DNA of 64,000 nucleotides from the NCBI RefSeq assembly GCF_044901685.1, contig NZ_JBJDPS010000003.1, positions 620,001 to 684,000 on the forward strand, written 5' to 3'. A model generated the notes under the pieces. That model searched no databases and was not told where the DNA came from. It was given only the letters and a program-made list of their open reading frames with translations. How positions within the stretch are numbered: the stretch's first letter is position 1; each line of letters opens with the position of its first letter. Of the stretch, positions 16,561 to 25,684 are shown in pieces. Made by a program: the position numbers and the translations under genes. This DNA comes from Micromonospora_G sp044901685 (GTDB lineage Bacteria > Actinomycetota > Actinomycetes > Mycobacteriales > Micromonosporaceae).

Positions 16561-18222
16561 GTGTCTGCCCGGAACAGCGTCCCGTCGGGCGCGCACCCGA
16601 ACCAGGTCAGGTTGGTCCGCAACGATTGGAGCCCCCTCAGGCCAGGGAAACTAGGCGAATGGCAGCCGACCAGGTCGGTCTCGGTGGTCATCCCCGCGTA
16701 CAACTGCCAGGAAACGCTGAACCTCACGTTGGCCTCGCTGAGCCACCAGACGTACCCCGACCACCTGCTCGAGGTGATCGTGGCGGACGACGGCAGCGAG
16801 CCTCCGATCGAGCTGCCGAAGATCCGACCGACCAACTGCCGGATCGTCCGGGTCCCCGACCACTCGACCAGTTGGGGCCGTTCCAATGCCCTGCACGTCG
16901 GAGCGATGAACAGCGACGGCGAGATCCTGCACTGGCTGGACGCGGACATGGTCGTCTTCCCCGAGCACGTCGAGGCCCAGGTCCGCTGGCAGCACGTCTC
17001 GGAGGAAGCGGTCACCCTTGGCTACAAGCGCTTTGTCGCCGACAACTTCCCCACCCCGGAGGAGGTTTCCGAGCGCTGCGCCGCCGGCACCATCGACAAG
17101 CTCTACCGGGTGCAGGACACCGAGCCGCACGACTACGTGGAAAAGCTGATCAACGAGACGGACCAGCTACGCGGTGGCGACCACCTCAACTTCCGCGCAC
17201 ACGTCGGAGCGACCGCCGCACTGACCCGCTCGCTCTACCTCGCCGCCGGTGGGCTCAACCCGGAGCTGCGACTCGGCGAGGACACCGAGTTCGGCTACCG
17301 GCTCACCCAGCAGGGGGCGGTCTACATCCCCGAGCCGCAGGCCGGGAGCTGGCACATGGGCGCCACGCACATGATGACCAAGGGCGACGCGCTGCGCCGC
17401 TACAACCACCCGTACCTGGCCGAGCTGATGCCGTACCCGCGCTACCTGCGCCCCGCGGCGAACCGGTCCTGGGCGGTGCCGCTGATCACCGCGGTGGTCC
17501 CGGCCGAGGGCTCCTTCGAACTGGTCCGCACCTGCGTCGACCGGCTGCTCGCCGGGGACCAGACCGACCTGCGGGTCAAGCTGGTGGCGGACTGGGACGC
17601 GGTCGAGGACAACCGCCGTTCGATCCTCGCCGACCCGCTGCTCGACCGGCGACTGCTCCAGGTGACCTACCGCTCCGACCCCCGGGTGGAACTGGTCCGG
17701 CACGCGCCCACCACGGCGTTCCCGTCCCCGTTCCTGCTGAACGTTCCGCCGCACCTCGGGGTGGACGTCAACACCGTACGGCGGCTGGTGCAGGTGGCCG
17801 ACGAGTGGCAGGCCGGACTGGTCCGGCTCCTGCCCACCGGGGCGAAGTCACCGGCCGAGGCGTTGGCGCTGTGGCGTACGTCGGCGCTGAGTCGGGCCGA
17901 GCGGGTGGCCCAGCCTGGCGAGCCGCTGGACAAGCTGGTGGCCGAGGTGGCGGGCGAGCGCTGGGTCAGCGGCGAGGAGTACGGCGTGGTCGACCTCGGC
18001 CTGCTCTCCCCGGCGAGCCTGGCCTCGCCCCGTCCCCGCCTGGTGCACCCGGCCGGCAAGCGGGCCCGGCGATCCTCGATCGGCGATGCCGAGACCATCC
18101 CGGTCGGCGGGGTCCGGTCCCTCGCCAACGCCACCCGGTTCGTCGCCCGCCAAGCCGCGATCGGGGTGGCCCGGAAGGTCAAACGCCGGGTCAGCCGCCC
18201 CACCCCGCCCCCCTCCAACTGA
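16561..18222 (+). CDS. GT2-family glycosyltransferase
   Basis: 553 residues from the GTG at 16561. The GT-A fold starts with RSVSVVIPAYNCQETLNLTL near residue 38, contains the DADMVVF metal motif and an acceptor motif LGEDTEFGYRL followed by WHMGATHM. A second, less conserved region begins near SWAVPLITAVVP and could be a second, degenerate transferase-like domain. The start is uncertain: TTG 16462 is also in frame. It ends inside a 30-bp hairpin arm that it shares with the convergent next gene. Role in the polymer locus is inferred from the surroundings. Confidence 0.75.
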   Translation: MSARNSVPSGAHPNQVRLVRNDWSPLRPGKLGEWQPTRSVSVVIPAYNCQETLNLTLASLSHQTYPDHLLEVIVADDGSEPPIELPKIRPTNCRIVRVPDHSTSWGRSNALHVGAMNSDGEILHWLDADMVVFPEHVEAQVRWQHVSEEAVTLGYKRFVADNFPTPEEVSERCAAGTIDKLYRVQDTEPHDYVEKLINETDQLRGGDHLNFRAHVGATAALTRSLYLAAGGLNPELRLGEDTEFGYRLTQQGAVYIPEPQAGSWHMGATHMMTKGDALRRYNHPYLAELMPYPRYLRPAANRSWAVPLITAVVPAEGSFELVRTCVDRLLAGDQTDLRVKLVADWDAVEDNRRSILADPLLDRRLLQVTYRSDPRVELVRHAPTTAFPSPFLLNVPPHLGVDVNTVRRLVQVADEWQAGLVRLLPTGAKSPAEALALWRTSALSRAERVAQPGEPLDKLVAEVAGERWVSGEEYGVVDLGLLSPASLASPRPRLVHPAGKRARRSSIGDAETIPVGGVRSLANATRFVARQAAIGVARKVKRRVSRPTPPPSN

Positions 18223-18283
18223 GGTGTAAGGAAGGGCCCCTTGTTAACGCTATGCGTTAACAAGGGGCCCTTCCTTACACCTC
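18221..18283. terminator. Bidirectional terminator: 30-bp perfect palindrome (copy 1 of a repeat family)
   Basis: Left arm 18221-18250, loop TAT, right arm 18254-18283, 30 of 30 bp paired. The stops of both convergent genes lie inside the arms (TGA at 18220-18222, TAA at 18277-18275). The core is AAGGAAGGGCCCCTTGTTAA. The same element, turned around (loop ATA), recurs at 39882-39942. Confidence 0.9.
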
Positions 18284-20719
18284 GGACAGGCGGAGCAGTT
18301 CGCGCTCGCGGTCCGGCAGGAGTTCCAACCGTCGACCGGCGAAGCCGGCGTCCCGTGGCAGCGACCGTCGGGCGGCGATGTCGAAGGGCAGGTCGAGCGG
18401 GTCCGAGGCGGCACCCCAGCGGTAGAGCAGCAGCCAGTCGCCGTCCGGCACCGCCTCCGGACCGGCCAGCGGAATCCGGACCCGCCACCCGGCCGAGACC
18501 TCGGTCGGCAACTCGATGTCGGGCGGCGGCACCTCGCTCGGGTCCGCGCCGCTCGGCCGGCGGAGCACCAGCCACAGGTCGCCCCCGCCGGGCTGCCCGC
18601 TGGGCAGGCCACCGCCGATCAGGAGGGCATTGTCGGTCAGCTCGGCGGCGCTCACCACCGGCCCCGGCGGGAGCACCCGCAACGACAACACCTCGTCGTC
18701 GGCGGGCTGGGCCACCACCTCCACCTCGCCGACCACCTGCCGGGAGCCGATGAAGCCGGCCCGGACCGGCAGTTCCGGTGCGACGCCCTCGCCGTCGGCG
18801 AAGGCGACCCGCCACCCGGAGCCCACCTCACCGACCAGGACCGACCAGCCGGCCAGGCCCGCGCCGGAGACCAGGTCGGCCAACGGAATCCTGGCCGTCC
18901 AGGGCACCCCGGCCTCCGCGCCGTCCGATCCGCCGTCCGACCCGCCGTCCGATCCGCCGTCCGACCCGGTGGCGACCGGGTCGGCGGCGACCAGCGCGGT
19001 CGACTCCGGTCCGCCCGACGCGACTCCCGGGAGCGCCGGACCGGCCGGCGACGTCTCGACCGGGTAGGAGCGCCAGAAGACACCGGTGGTCCGGGCCAGC
19101 CGCAGTGTCGCCGCCGCCGGACGGGTGACCGCCCGGCCGGCGACCAGCAGCGTGCCGCCCTCGATCCGGGTGCTGGTCGCCCACGCCTTCGGTCGTTCCA
19201 CCCGCAGCCGCAGGCCGGCGCGGTGCGGGAAGGGCACGATCCGTACCCCGTCGTCCACCCATCGGGCCGGCAGCGCCGGCCGGGCCTCGCCCAGACCGAG
19301 CGTGCGCCGCTGCGGACCGCCGGAGTTGACCAGGGCGATGTTGAACACCCAGTCGCCGGCCCGCCAGCCGTCCCGGCCGCGCAGCCGGCGCGGATCGAGC
19401 ACGGTGGAGAAACCCGACCAGCCGTACGGCACCGAGCCGGCCTCCTCGGCGACCCGTCGCGGGCGACTCGGCAGCCGTAGCACCCGCCGCCGTCCGGTCG
19501 CCTCGCGCAGCCAGAACACCCGGGCCGAGGCCCACGGTTGGGCCGCTCCCCGGGCCACGTCGTAGGCCAGTCCGCGCAGTTGCAACCGGCCGTCGACCCA
19601 GCGGGCCTCGTGCACCTCGGTCCGTACGCCGGGTCCGGCCTGGAACGCCCGACGGGGTACGGCCGGGTGCCCGGCGTCGAGCAGCGGGAGTTCGACGTAA
19701 CGCCCGGCACCCCGGCGCACCACCGGCGGGTTGGCACCGAGCCGGCTCGCCGCGACCACCTCCACCAACTCGGGCAGGGCCCGGGCCCGAGCGAGCCGCC
19801 ACGCCACCCGAAGCCGCGCGACCAGCCGGTCGAGCACCCGCTCGTCGACCCGACTGAGAAAGTCGGCGGCCAGATCGACAAAGCGCTCCCGGTACGTCTG
19901 GTCGACGTCCGGCAGCAGGTCCAGGAAGATCCGCAGGTCGTTGACGAGCGTGGTCTCGTCGTACCAGTCCTTGAGCTTGCGGTCGAGGCCGCCGAGCGAC
20001 CGGCTGGCGCTGTCCACCGCGGCGAACCGGTCGACCAGGTTTTGTACCTCGTGCTGCCGCTGGGTGATCGACAGCTCGGCACCCGGCTCGCGCTGGCGCC
20101 AGTAGTAGACCGGCAGGTCGAGCACGTCGACCCGGTCGGCCAGCGCGTACGCGGGCACGGTCAGCGGGATGTCCTCGTACCGCACCCCCTCGGGGAAGCG
20201 CAGCCCGTGCCGGTCCCAGAAGGACCTGCGGAAGACCTTGTTGCAGGCGAGACGGTCGTAGACCAGGTTGCGCTGGGTCCTGAGGTTGGTCCGCAGGGCG
20301 GTGAACCGGTGGGTGCCCCGGTGCAACGGCGACTGTCGCAACCCGCGCGAGGTGAGCAGGGCGACGTTGCCCGAGGCGAAGTCGGAGCCGGTCTGCTCCA
20401 GGGCGCCGACCAGCAGTTCCAGCGCGTACGGGGGCAGCAGGTCGTCACTGTCGACGAAGGTCAGGTAGTCCCCGGCCGCCGCGTCGATCCCGGTGTTACG
20501 GGCGGCGCCGAGCCCCCGGTTGGGTTGCCGGACGTACCGGAACCGGTCGTTGGCCGCCGCGTACCGCTCGGCCAGCTCGCCGCTGTCGTCGGTCGAGCCG
20601 TCGTCGACCAGCACCACGTCCAGGTCCGGATACGTCTGGCCGGCGATCGAGTCGAGACAGTCGACCAGGTAGTCGCGCACGTTGTAGATCGGTACGACCA
20701 CACTGAGTAAAGCGCCCAA
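18275..20719 (-). CDS. GT2-family glycosyltransferase with long C-terminal beta-rich region
   Basis: 814 residues. A GT-A domain occupies the first ~300 (ALLSVVVPIYNVRDYLVDCL, then LTFVDSDDLLPPY for metal). The last ~450 residues are beta-rich and repetitive, with a GSDG x4 stretch and several WRVxxPLA-like repeats, as in surface proteins and polymer-binding tails. TTG 20719 was chosen because GGGAGGCAGGGG lies directly upstream; a TTG at 20737 is also in frame. It follows the GT2-TagF gene after 23 bp and is probably the last gene of that operon. It converges on the previous gene through the shared hairpin. Confidence 0.8.
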   Translation of the reverse strand: MGALLSVVVPIYNVRDYLVDCLDSIAGQTYPDLDVVLVDDGSTDDSGELAERYAAANDRFRYVRQPNRGLGAARNTGIDAAAGDYLTFVDSDDLLPPYALELLVGALEQTGSDFASGNVALLTSRGLRQSPLHRGTHRFTALRTNLRTQRNLVYDRLACNKVFRRSFWDRHGLRFPEGVRYEDIPLTVPAYALADRVDVLDLPVYYWRQREPGAELSITQRQHEVQNLVDRFAAVDSASRSLGGLDRKLKDWYDETTLVNDLRIFLDLLPDVDQTYRERFVDLAADFLSRVDERVLDRLVARLRVAWRLARARALPELVEVVAASRLGANPPVVRRGAGRYVELPLLDAGHPAVPRRAFQAGPGVRTEVHEARWVDGRLQLRGLAYDVARGAAQPWASARVFWLREATGRRRVLRLPSRPRRVAEEAGSVPYGWSGFSTVLDPRRLRGRDGWRAGDWVFNIALVNSGGPQRRTLGLGEARPALPARWVDDGVRIVPFPHRAGLRLRVERPKAWATSTRIEGGTLLVAGRAVTRPAAATLRLARTTGVFWRSYPVETSPAGPALPGVASGGPESTALVAADPVATGSDGGSDGGSDGGSDGAEAGVPWTARIPLADLVSGAGLAGWSVLVGEVGSGWRVAFADGEGVAPELPVRAGFIGSRQVVGEVEVVAQPADDEVLSLRVLPPGPVVSAAELTDNALLIGGGLPSGQPGGGDLWLVLRRPSGADPSEVPPPDIELPTEVSAGWRVRIPLAGPEAVPDGDWLLLYRWGAASDPLDLPFDIAARRSLPRDAGFAGRRLELLPDRERELLRLSEV
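18921..18968. repeat. 12-bp tandem repeat, GSDG-encoding
   Basis: Four consecutive 12-bp units (CCGTCCGATCCG and CCGTCCGACCCG alternating) in the C-terminal part of the glycosyltransferase gene. On the coding strand they give GSDG repeated four times, a likely flexible linker prone to copy-number change. Confidence 0.85.
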
Positions 20720-20742
20720 CCCCTGCCTCCCAGGCAACCGTG

Positions 20743-22932
20743 TCAGCCGGGCTCGCCGAGCAGGGTCCGGCGCACCACCCGCTCGGCCGCCCGACCGTCG
20801 TCCAGAACGCAGAACCGCGCCCGGAAGTGACCACGGGCCTTCGCCGCCGCGTCGTTCTCCACCGCGCCGCTCCGGAACAGGTCGAGCAGGTCCGGGAAGG
20901 TACGCGCGACCGCTCCCGGCGGCTCGGCGGTGACGTCGAAGTAGACCCCACGGGCGAGCCGGTACGCGTCCCAGTCCGGAGCGTAGATGACGATCGGTCG
21001 ATCCAGCGTGCCGTAGTCGAACATCGCCGACGAGTAGTCCGTGACCAGTACGTCGGCGGCGAGGTAGAGGTCCTCGACGGACGGGTGCGCGCTCATGTCA
21101 CGTACCCGGCCGGCGGTGCTGACCGAGCCAGCCACGTCCCGGTCGTGGAAGTAGTGGCTGCGCATCATCAGCCGGGTCTGCGGGCCGAGTGCCTCGACGA
21201 ACTCGGCCGGGTCGAACGGTGGCCGGTAACCGGGCAGGTGCTCGCGGTGGGTCGGCGCGTAGAGCACCACCCGGTCGTCCGGCCCGAACCCGAGCCCGGC
21301 CCGGATCGTTGCGATCTCCTCGGCGGTGGCGGTGACCAGCCGGTCGTTGCGCGGGTAGCCGGTGTTGAGCGCGGTGTAGTTCGCCGGGTAGGCCCGGTCC
21401 CACATCTGGGTGGAGAAGGTGTTGGAGCTGACGCTGAAGTCCCAGCGGTCGATCCGGTGCAGCAGCTTGGAGAACTCCATCCCGACCGCGCCGGTCGGGT
21501 AACGCTGCTGGTCCAGCCCCATCACCTTGACCGGGGTGCCGTGGTGCGTCTGGATGTGCACCGAGCCGGGCCGCTTCACCACGAAGTCGGGGTAGTTGAC
21601 GTTGTTGACCAGCCACTTCGCCCGAGCGAGGGCGCGGTAGTAGGCGGCCGAGCCGGCGACGACGTACTCCACGCCGGGCGGCAGGCTCGCCACCCGGTCC
21701 CGGCGTACCACGAAGACGCCCCGGATGTGCGGGGCCAGCTCGCGGGCCTTGGCATGGATCGCGGCCGGGTTGCAGGCGTAGCCCCGGTACCAGTAGGCGG
21801 CGTAGAGGGCCAGCTTCTGGTCGATCGGCAGCCGCAACTGCGCCTGGTAGTAGCCGCGCAGGACGGTGTCCCGGCCGAACCGGGCGGTCTGGCGGGCCCG
21901 GGGCAGCACCGCCCGCCGCCCGGCCCGCGCGCCGTCCTGGAGCCGGCCCCGGACCAGGTGCACGGTACGCAGGGCGCTGAACGTACGCCACTGGCCCTTT
22001 GCCACCAGCCTGTGCTTGACCCCCTCGGCGCCACCCGGAACCGGGTAGCCGCCCGGCGGCAGCCAGCGCCGGTAGTCGGCGGCCATCCGGGCGAAGAACG
22101 CCGGCCGCAGCTTGGTGCCGATCCGGTCGCCGTTGCCGAGCACGGTCAGGTAGTGCCAGATCATCCGCCGGAAGATCAGCGGGCGCAGGTCGTCGACGCT
22201 CGGCGCCCACTCGTCCATCAGCTCGAACACCCGCTGCCAGTGCGGGAACACCTCGAAGTGCCGGTCCCCCCGGGTACGGGTGATCGCACCGGTCCGGCGC
22301 TGCCGGTAGTTCACGCAGACCAGGTCCAGTACGCCGATCCGCTCCGCCGCCAACAGCAGCGGGTACGTGAACGACACGTCCTCGTACCAGCCCGGACCGA
22401 AGCGCAGTCCGAGTTCGACCAGGAAGTCCCGGCGGACCAGCTTGTTCCAGGCGGTGTGCAGCAGGCCGACCAGTTCGGGGCGCTCGCGGAGGCTGAACGT
22501 GACCGCCCCGGGCGGGTTCGGGAAGAGTTCCCGCATCGCGCTGCCCAGCACTGAGTTGTCCCAGTACGAGCGGACGTGGTCGACGATCAACAGCTCCGGG
22601 TTCGTGTCGCGCAGCCGTCGCGCAACCGCCGGCAGGCAGTCCTCGGCCAGCCAGTCGTCGCTGTCGACGAACCAGACGTACTCGCCCGTGGCCCGGTCCA
22701 GCCCGATGTTGCGCGCCTCGCCCAGCCCCACGTTCTCGGGCAGCGCGACCACCGTGACCCGGGGGTCGCGGGCGGCGTACTCGGCGAAGATCTCGCCACT
22801 GCTGTCCGGCGAGTGGTCGTCGACCCCGATCACCTCGATGTCGGTGAACGGCTGCCCGAGGATCGAGTCCAGGCACTCCCGCAGGTAGCCCTCGACCTTG
22901 AAGGCCGGCACGACAAAGCTGATCAGGGTCAT
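20743..22932 (-). CDS. GT2 domain fused to TagF/CDP-glycerol glycerophosphotransferase-like domain
   Basis: 729 residues. The first ~300 are a GT-A module (MTLISFVVPAFKVEGYLREC, metal motif VWFVDSDDWLAED). The second half has the glycerophosphotransferase marks: THHGTPVKVMGL, ALNTGYPRNDRLV, VLYAPTHREHLPGY and DVLVTDYSSAMFDYGTLDRP. TagF-type domains polymerise glycerol- or ribitol-phosphate using CDP-activated substrates at the inner face of the membrane. This suggests a teichoic-acid-like or phosphate-linked surface polymer. The ATG overlaps the previous gene by 4 bp. The exact polyol is not readable. Confidence 0.88.
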   Translation of the reverse strand: MTLISFVVPAFKVEGYLRECLDSILGQPFTDIEVIGVDDHSPDSSGEIFAEYAARDPRVTVVALPENVGLGEARNIGLDRATGEYVWFVDSDDWLAEDCLPAVARRLRDTNPELLIVDHVRSYWDNSVLGSAMRELFPNPPGAVTFSLRERPELVGLLHTAWNKLVRRDFLVELGLRFGPGWYEDVSFTYPLLLAAERIGVLDLVCVNYRQRRTGAITRTRGDRHFEVFPHWQRVFELMDEWAPSVDDLRPLIFRRMIWHYLTVLGNGDRIGTKLRPAFFARMAADYRRWLPPGGYPVPGGAEGVKHRLVAKGQWRTFSALRTVHLVRGRLQDGARAGRRAVLPRARQTARFGRDTVLRGYYQAQLRLPIDQKLALYAAYWYRGYACNPAAIHAKARELAPHIRGVFVVRRDRVASLPPGVEYVVAGSAAYYRALARAKWLVNNVNYPDFVVKRPGSVHIQTHHGTPVKVMGLDQQRYPTGAVGMEFSKLLHRIDRWDFSVSSNTFSTQMWDRAYPANYTALNTGYPRNDRLVTATAEEIATIRAGLGFGPDDRVVLYAPTHREHLPGYRPPFDPAEFVEALGPQTRLMMRSHYFHDRDVAGSVSTAGRVRDMSAHPSVEDLYLAADVLVTDYSSAMFDYGTLDRPIVIYAPDWDAYRLARGVYFDVTAEPPGAVARTFPDLLDLFRSGAVENDAAAKARGHFRARFCVLDDGRAAERVVRRTLLGEPG

Positions 22933-24941
22933 CGTTTCCGCTCCTCCGCCGCCACCACCGGGGCCCGTCCGTCGACGCCGACGGCACCGCCGTGGCTCGG
23001 GCCCGCCGACGCGGCCGGCAGCATCCATCCGCTGACCGCACCGAGGGTCAGGATCACGAAGAGGTACCCGGCGAGCGTCGCCTCGCCGGCCGCCGGCACC
23101 CCCGCCAGCACCACAACGACCAGCAGCAGCAGCCGCCCGTCCCAGCCCAGCCCGTACGGGCGCAGCTCGGGCGCGGCGCTCCGCTTCTCCAGCCGGGCGG
23201 TCAGGTCGTAGTGGTGCAGGGCCAGCACGAACAACAGCGCGAAGGTCACCGGGCCGGGGATGCCGGCGGCCACGTCCACCGCGATCACGAACAGGTACTC
23301 GGCCGCCCGCAGCGCCGCCGGGATCAGCCAGTCCAGCGCCCCGGCGTGCGACCGGGCCGACGGCAGTCCGGCGGCGAGCACCGCCACCACCCCGGTCACC
23401 AACACCGTCACCCGCAGGGCGGTGTCACCGACCCCGGCCAGGCTCACCGCCAGCAGCGTCGCGCTGGCCAGCACCGCGACCACGGCCAGCGGCAGCGGTC
23501 CGGCCCACCGGGGCAGCAGGCGGCGTCCGGCCGCACCCAGCCAACCGGCGACCGGTCCGTCGTCGCGGTAGAGCGTGGTGTCGACCCCGGCCAGCACCGA
23601 CACCCGCATCGACCGGGCCCGCAGGGTCCGCAGCGCCAACGTGTACGCTGCCGCGAGCCCGCCCCAGACCAGCACCGCGACCAGGCTCACCAACGGGTTG
23701 AACAACGCCACGGTCAGCGCGATCAGGGCCCATCGCTCACCGATCGGGAAGACGATGGTGCGCTTGAGCCAGTACGACACCGAGCCGGTGTCCGCCTGCA
23801 CCCGGTTGGACGCCTGGCTCAACCGGTCGCCGAAGCCACCGCCCGCCCCGCCGCCGGCCCTGGGCCGCCGGGCCGCCTCGTCGTGCAGCGCGCCGTACCA
23901 GGTGTCGGTCATGTGGCGGGCGGTCTGCAGGGTCAGCGCGGCGATCGCCAGCGTCCAGCCGTTGCCGAGTCCGGCCCGGTCCACGCCGACCGCCAGACCG
24001 GCGTAGACGACGTACTCCTTCGCCCGGTCGGCCATCGTGTCCAGCCAACCACCCCAGGGGCTGAAGTGCCGGGTGTATCGGGCCAACTGCCCGTCCACGC
24101 AGTCGAGCACGAAGCCGAGGTAGAGCAGGACCGCGCCGAGCACCGCCGCCGTCCGGCCCCCCAGACCGAAGAGCACGGCGGCGGCGACGGCGAAGAGCAC
24201 CGAGAACGCGGTCACCCCGGTGGGGCCGAGCCCGATCCGGGCGCACGCCTTGGTGACGTACGGGGACCAGGTGCTGACGAAGTACGTGGTGAAGAAGTCG
24301 TCCTTCTCCTTGACCGACAACCGCAGCTCGGCCCGGTCCTCCTCGACCGAGGCGACGGCCGCCACGGCGGCGGCGATCCCGTCCGGGTCGGTGGCCCGGT
24401 GCGCGACGAGCAGTCGTACCCGGTGGGCGAAGACCGTGGCGTCGGTGCCGGCCAGGGCCGCGAAGACCCGGTCCGGGGCGGACCCCGGGCCGACCGAGAC
24501 GACCGCGGACCTCGCGGACGCGGCGAGGATCGGCAGGTCCTCCACCCCGACCCGGAGCGCCCCGCCGAACGTGCCGGTGGCCTCGCCGAGCCGCACCGGG
24601 TCGAACCCGGCCGCGACCACCTGGCCGCGCTCCTCGCGCAGCGGCGCCTGCCCGCTGCCGGGTGGGTCGGTCAGCACCAGCGCGACCGTCGGGCCGACCG
24701 GGCTGGTGGCCAGGTGCCGCAGCACCGCGGCGTGCGCGACCAGGTCGTCGGCGCAGAGCAGGACCTGCTCGGTCGCCCGCTCGGCCAGCGCGGCGACGTC
24801 GGCCGGGTCGGCGGTGACCAGCACCTGCCGGGCCCCGGCCCGGGTCAGTTGGGCCCGCAGCCGGTCGACCGGCGGTAGGCCGTCGACCGGCGGAACCGGG
24901 CCGGAGTGGGCGGAACGGGTGAGGATGACGGCCAGCGTCAC
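22929..24941 (-). CDS. CDP-alcohol phosphotransferase with N-terminal nucleotidyltransferase-like and C-terminal DUF5941-like regions
   Basis: 670 residues. The catalytic motif of CDP-alcohol phosphotransferases is complete: Asp280 and Asp283 in DCVDGQLARYTR, then Asp301 and Asp305 in GGWLDTMADR. The first ~205 residues resemble the sugar-phosphate nucleotidyltransferase fold but lack an obvious catalytic signature. The C-terminal part has many membrane helices (DUF5941-like), so the whole protein is membrane embedded. Together it may make a lipid-linked or CDP-alcohol-derived intermediate for the polymer. GTG 24941 overlaps the ATPase stop by 4 bp (GTGA). The N-terminal function is inference; it could be regulatory. 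Confidence 0.82.
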   Translation of the reverse strand: MTLAVILTRSAHSGPVPPVDGLPPVDRLRAQLTRAGARQVLVTADPADVAALAERATEQVLLCADDLVAHAAVLRHLATSPVGPTVALVLTDPPGSGQAPLREERGQVVAAGFDPVRLGEATGTFGGALRVGVEDLPILAASARSAVVSVGPGSAPDRVFAALAGTDATVFAHRVRLLVAHRATDPDGIAAAVAAVASVEEDRAELRLSVKEKDDFFTTYFVSTWSPYVTKACARIGLGPTGVTAFSVLFAVAAAVLFGLGGRTAAVLGAVLLYLGFVLDCVDGQLARYTRHFSPWGGWLDTMADRAKEYVVYAGLAVGVDRAGLGNGWTLAIAALTLQTARHMTDTWYGALHDEAARRPRAGGGAGGGFGDRLSQASNRVQADTGSVSYWLKRTIVFPIGERWALIALTVALFNPLVSLVAVLVWGGLAAAYTLALRTLRARSMRVSVLAGVDTTLYRDDGPVAGWLGAAGRRLLPRWAGPLPLAVVAVLASATLLAVSLAGVGDTALRVTVLVTGVVAVLAAGLPSARSHAGALDWLIPAALRAAEYLFVIAVDVAAGIPGPVTFALLFVLALHHYDLTARLEKRSAAPELRPYGLGWDGRLLLLVVVVLAGVPAAGEATLAGYLFVILTLGAVSGWMLPAASAGPSHGGAVGVDGRAPVVAAEERKR

Positions 24942-25684
24942 GTACGGACCACGTTGTTGTACGCGTCGAGTGCCTCACGCACGGTGCCGTCGATCAGCAG
25001 CTTGCCGGCGCTGAAGTAGAGCCCCCGGTTGCAGAACCGGGTCAGGTCGCTCTCGTTGTGCGAGACCAGCACGAGCGAACGTCCCTCGCCGAGCATCCGC
25101 TCGATGGTGGCGTAGCACTTCTTCCGGAAGTCGGTGTCGCCGACCGCCATCACCTCGTCCATCAGCAGGATCGGGTGCTGGAGGTGCGAGATGACCGAGA
25201 AGCCCAGTCGGACCTTCATACCGGACGAGTAGTGCCGTACCGGTGTGTCGATCGCCTTCTCCACCTGCTCACCGGCGAACGACACGATCTCGTCGAACTG
25301 GTTCTTCAGGTACTGCGGGCTCAGGCCGTGCAGCGAGCCGACCAGGTGGACGTTCTCCCGCCCGGTGAGGTCGTTGCTGAACCCGGCCGAGAGCTCCAGC
25401 AGCGGGGCCACCTCACCGCGTACGGTGATCGAACCCTCGTCCTGGATCAACACCCCGGCGATCAGCCGGAGCAGGGTGCTCTTGCCGGTGCCGTTCTTGC
25501 CGATGACGCCGACCGCGTCACCCGGCTGGACCTCGAACGACACGTTGCGCAACGGCCAGAACTCGTTCGCGGTCGGCTGACGCCCACCCCGGTGGATGAA
25601 CATCTCGCGCAGCCGCAACTGACGTCGCCGGCCACGGACGAACTGGATGCCGAGGTTGTGCGCCTCGATGATCGGCTTGCTCAC
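24938..25684 (-). CDS. Polysaccharide/teichoic-acid exporter ATPase (TagH/Wzt type)
   Basis: 248 residues. Walker A is GKNGTGKS (62-69), signature YSSGMKVRLGF near 152-162 and Walker B ILLMDE at 172-177. This is the polysaccharide-export subfamily that pairs with a separate integral-membrane partner, without the long C-terminal sugar-binding domain of Wzt. The GTG start at 25684 shares one base with the TAG stop of the permease gene. It energises flipping or export of the surface polymer. The two-gene order and coupling match TagGH systems. Confidence 0.9.
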   Translation of the reverse strand: MSKPIIEAHNLGIQFVRGRRRQLRLREMFIHRGGRQPTANEFWPLRNVSFEVQPGDAVGVIGKNGTGKSTLLRLIAGVLIQDEGSITVRGEVAPLLELSAGFSNDLTGRENVHLVGSLHGLSPQYLKNQFDEIVSFAGEQVEKAIDTPVRHYSSGMKVRLGFSVISHLQHPILLMDEVMAVGDTDFRKKCYATIERMLGEGRSLVLVSHNESDLTRFCNRGLYFSAGKLLIDGTVREALDAYNNVVRT

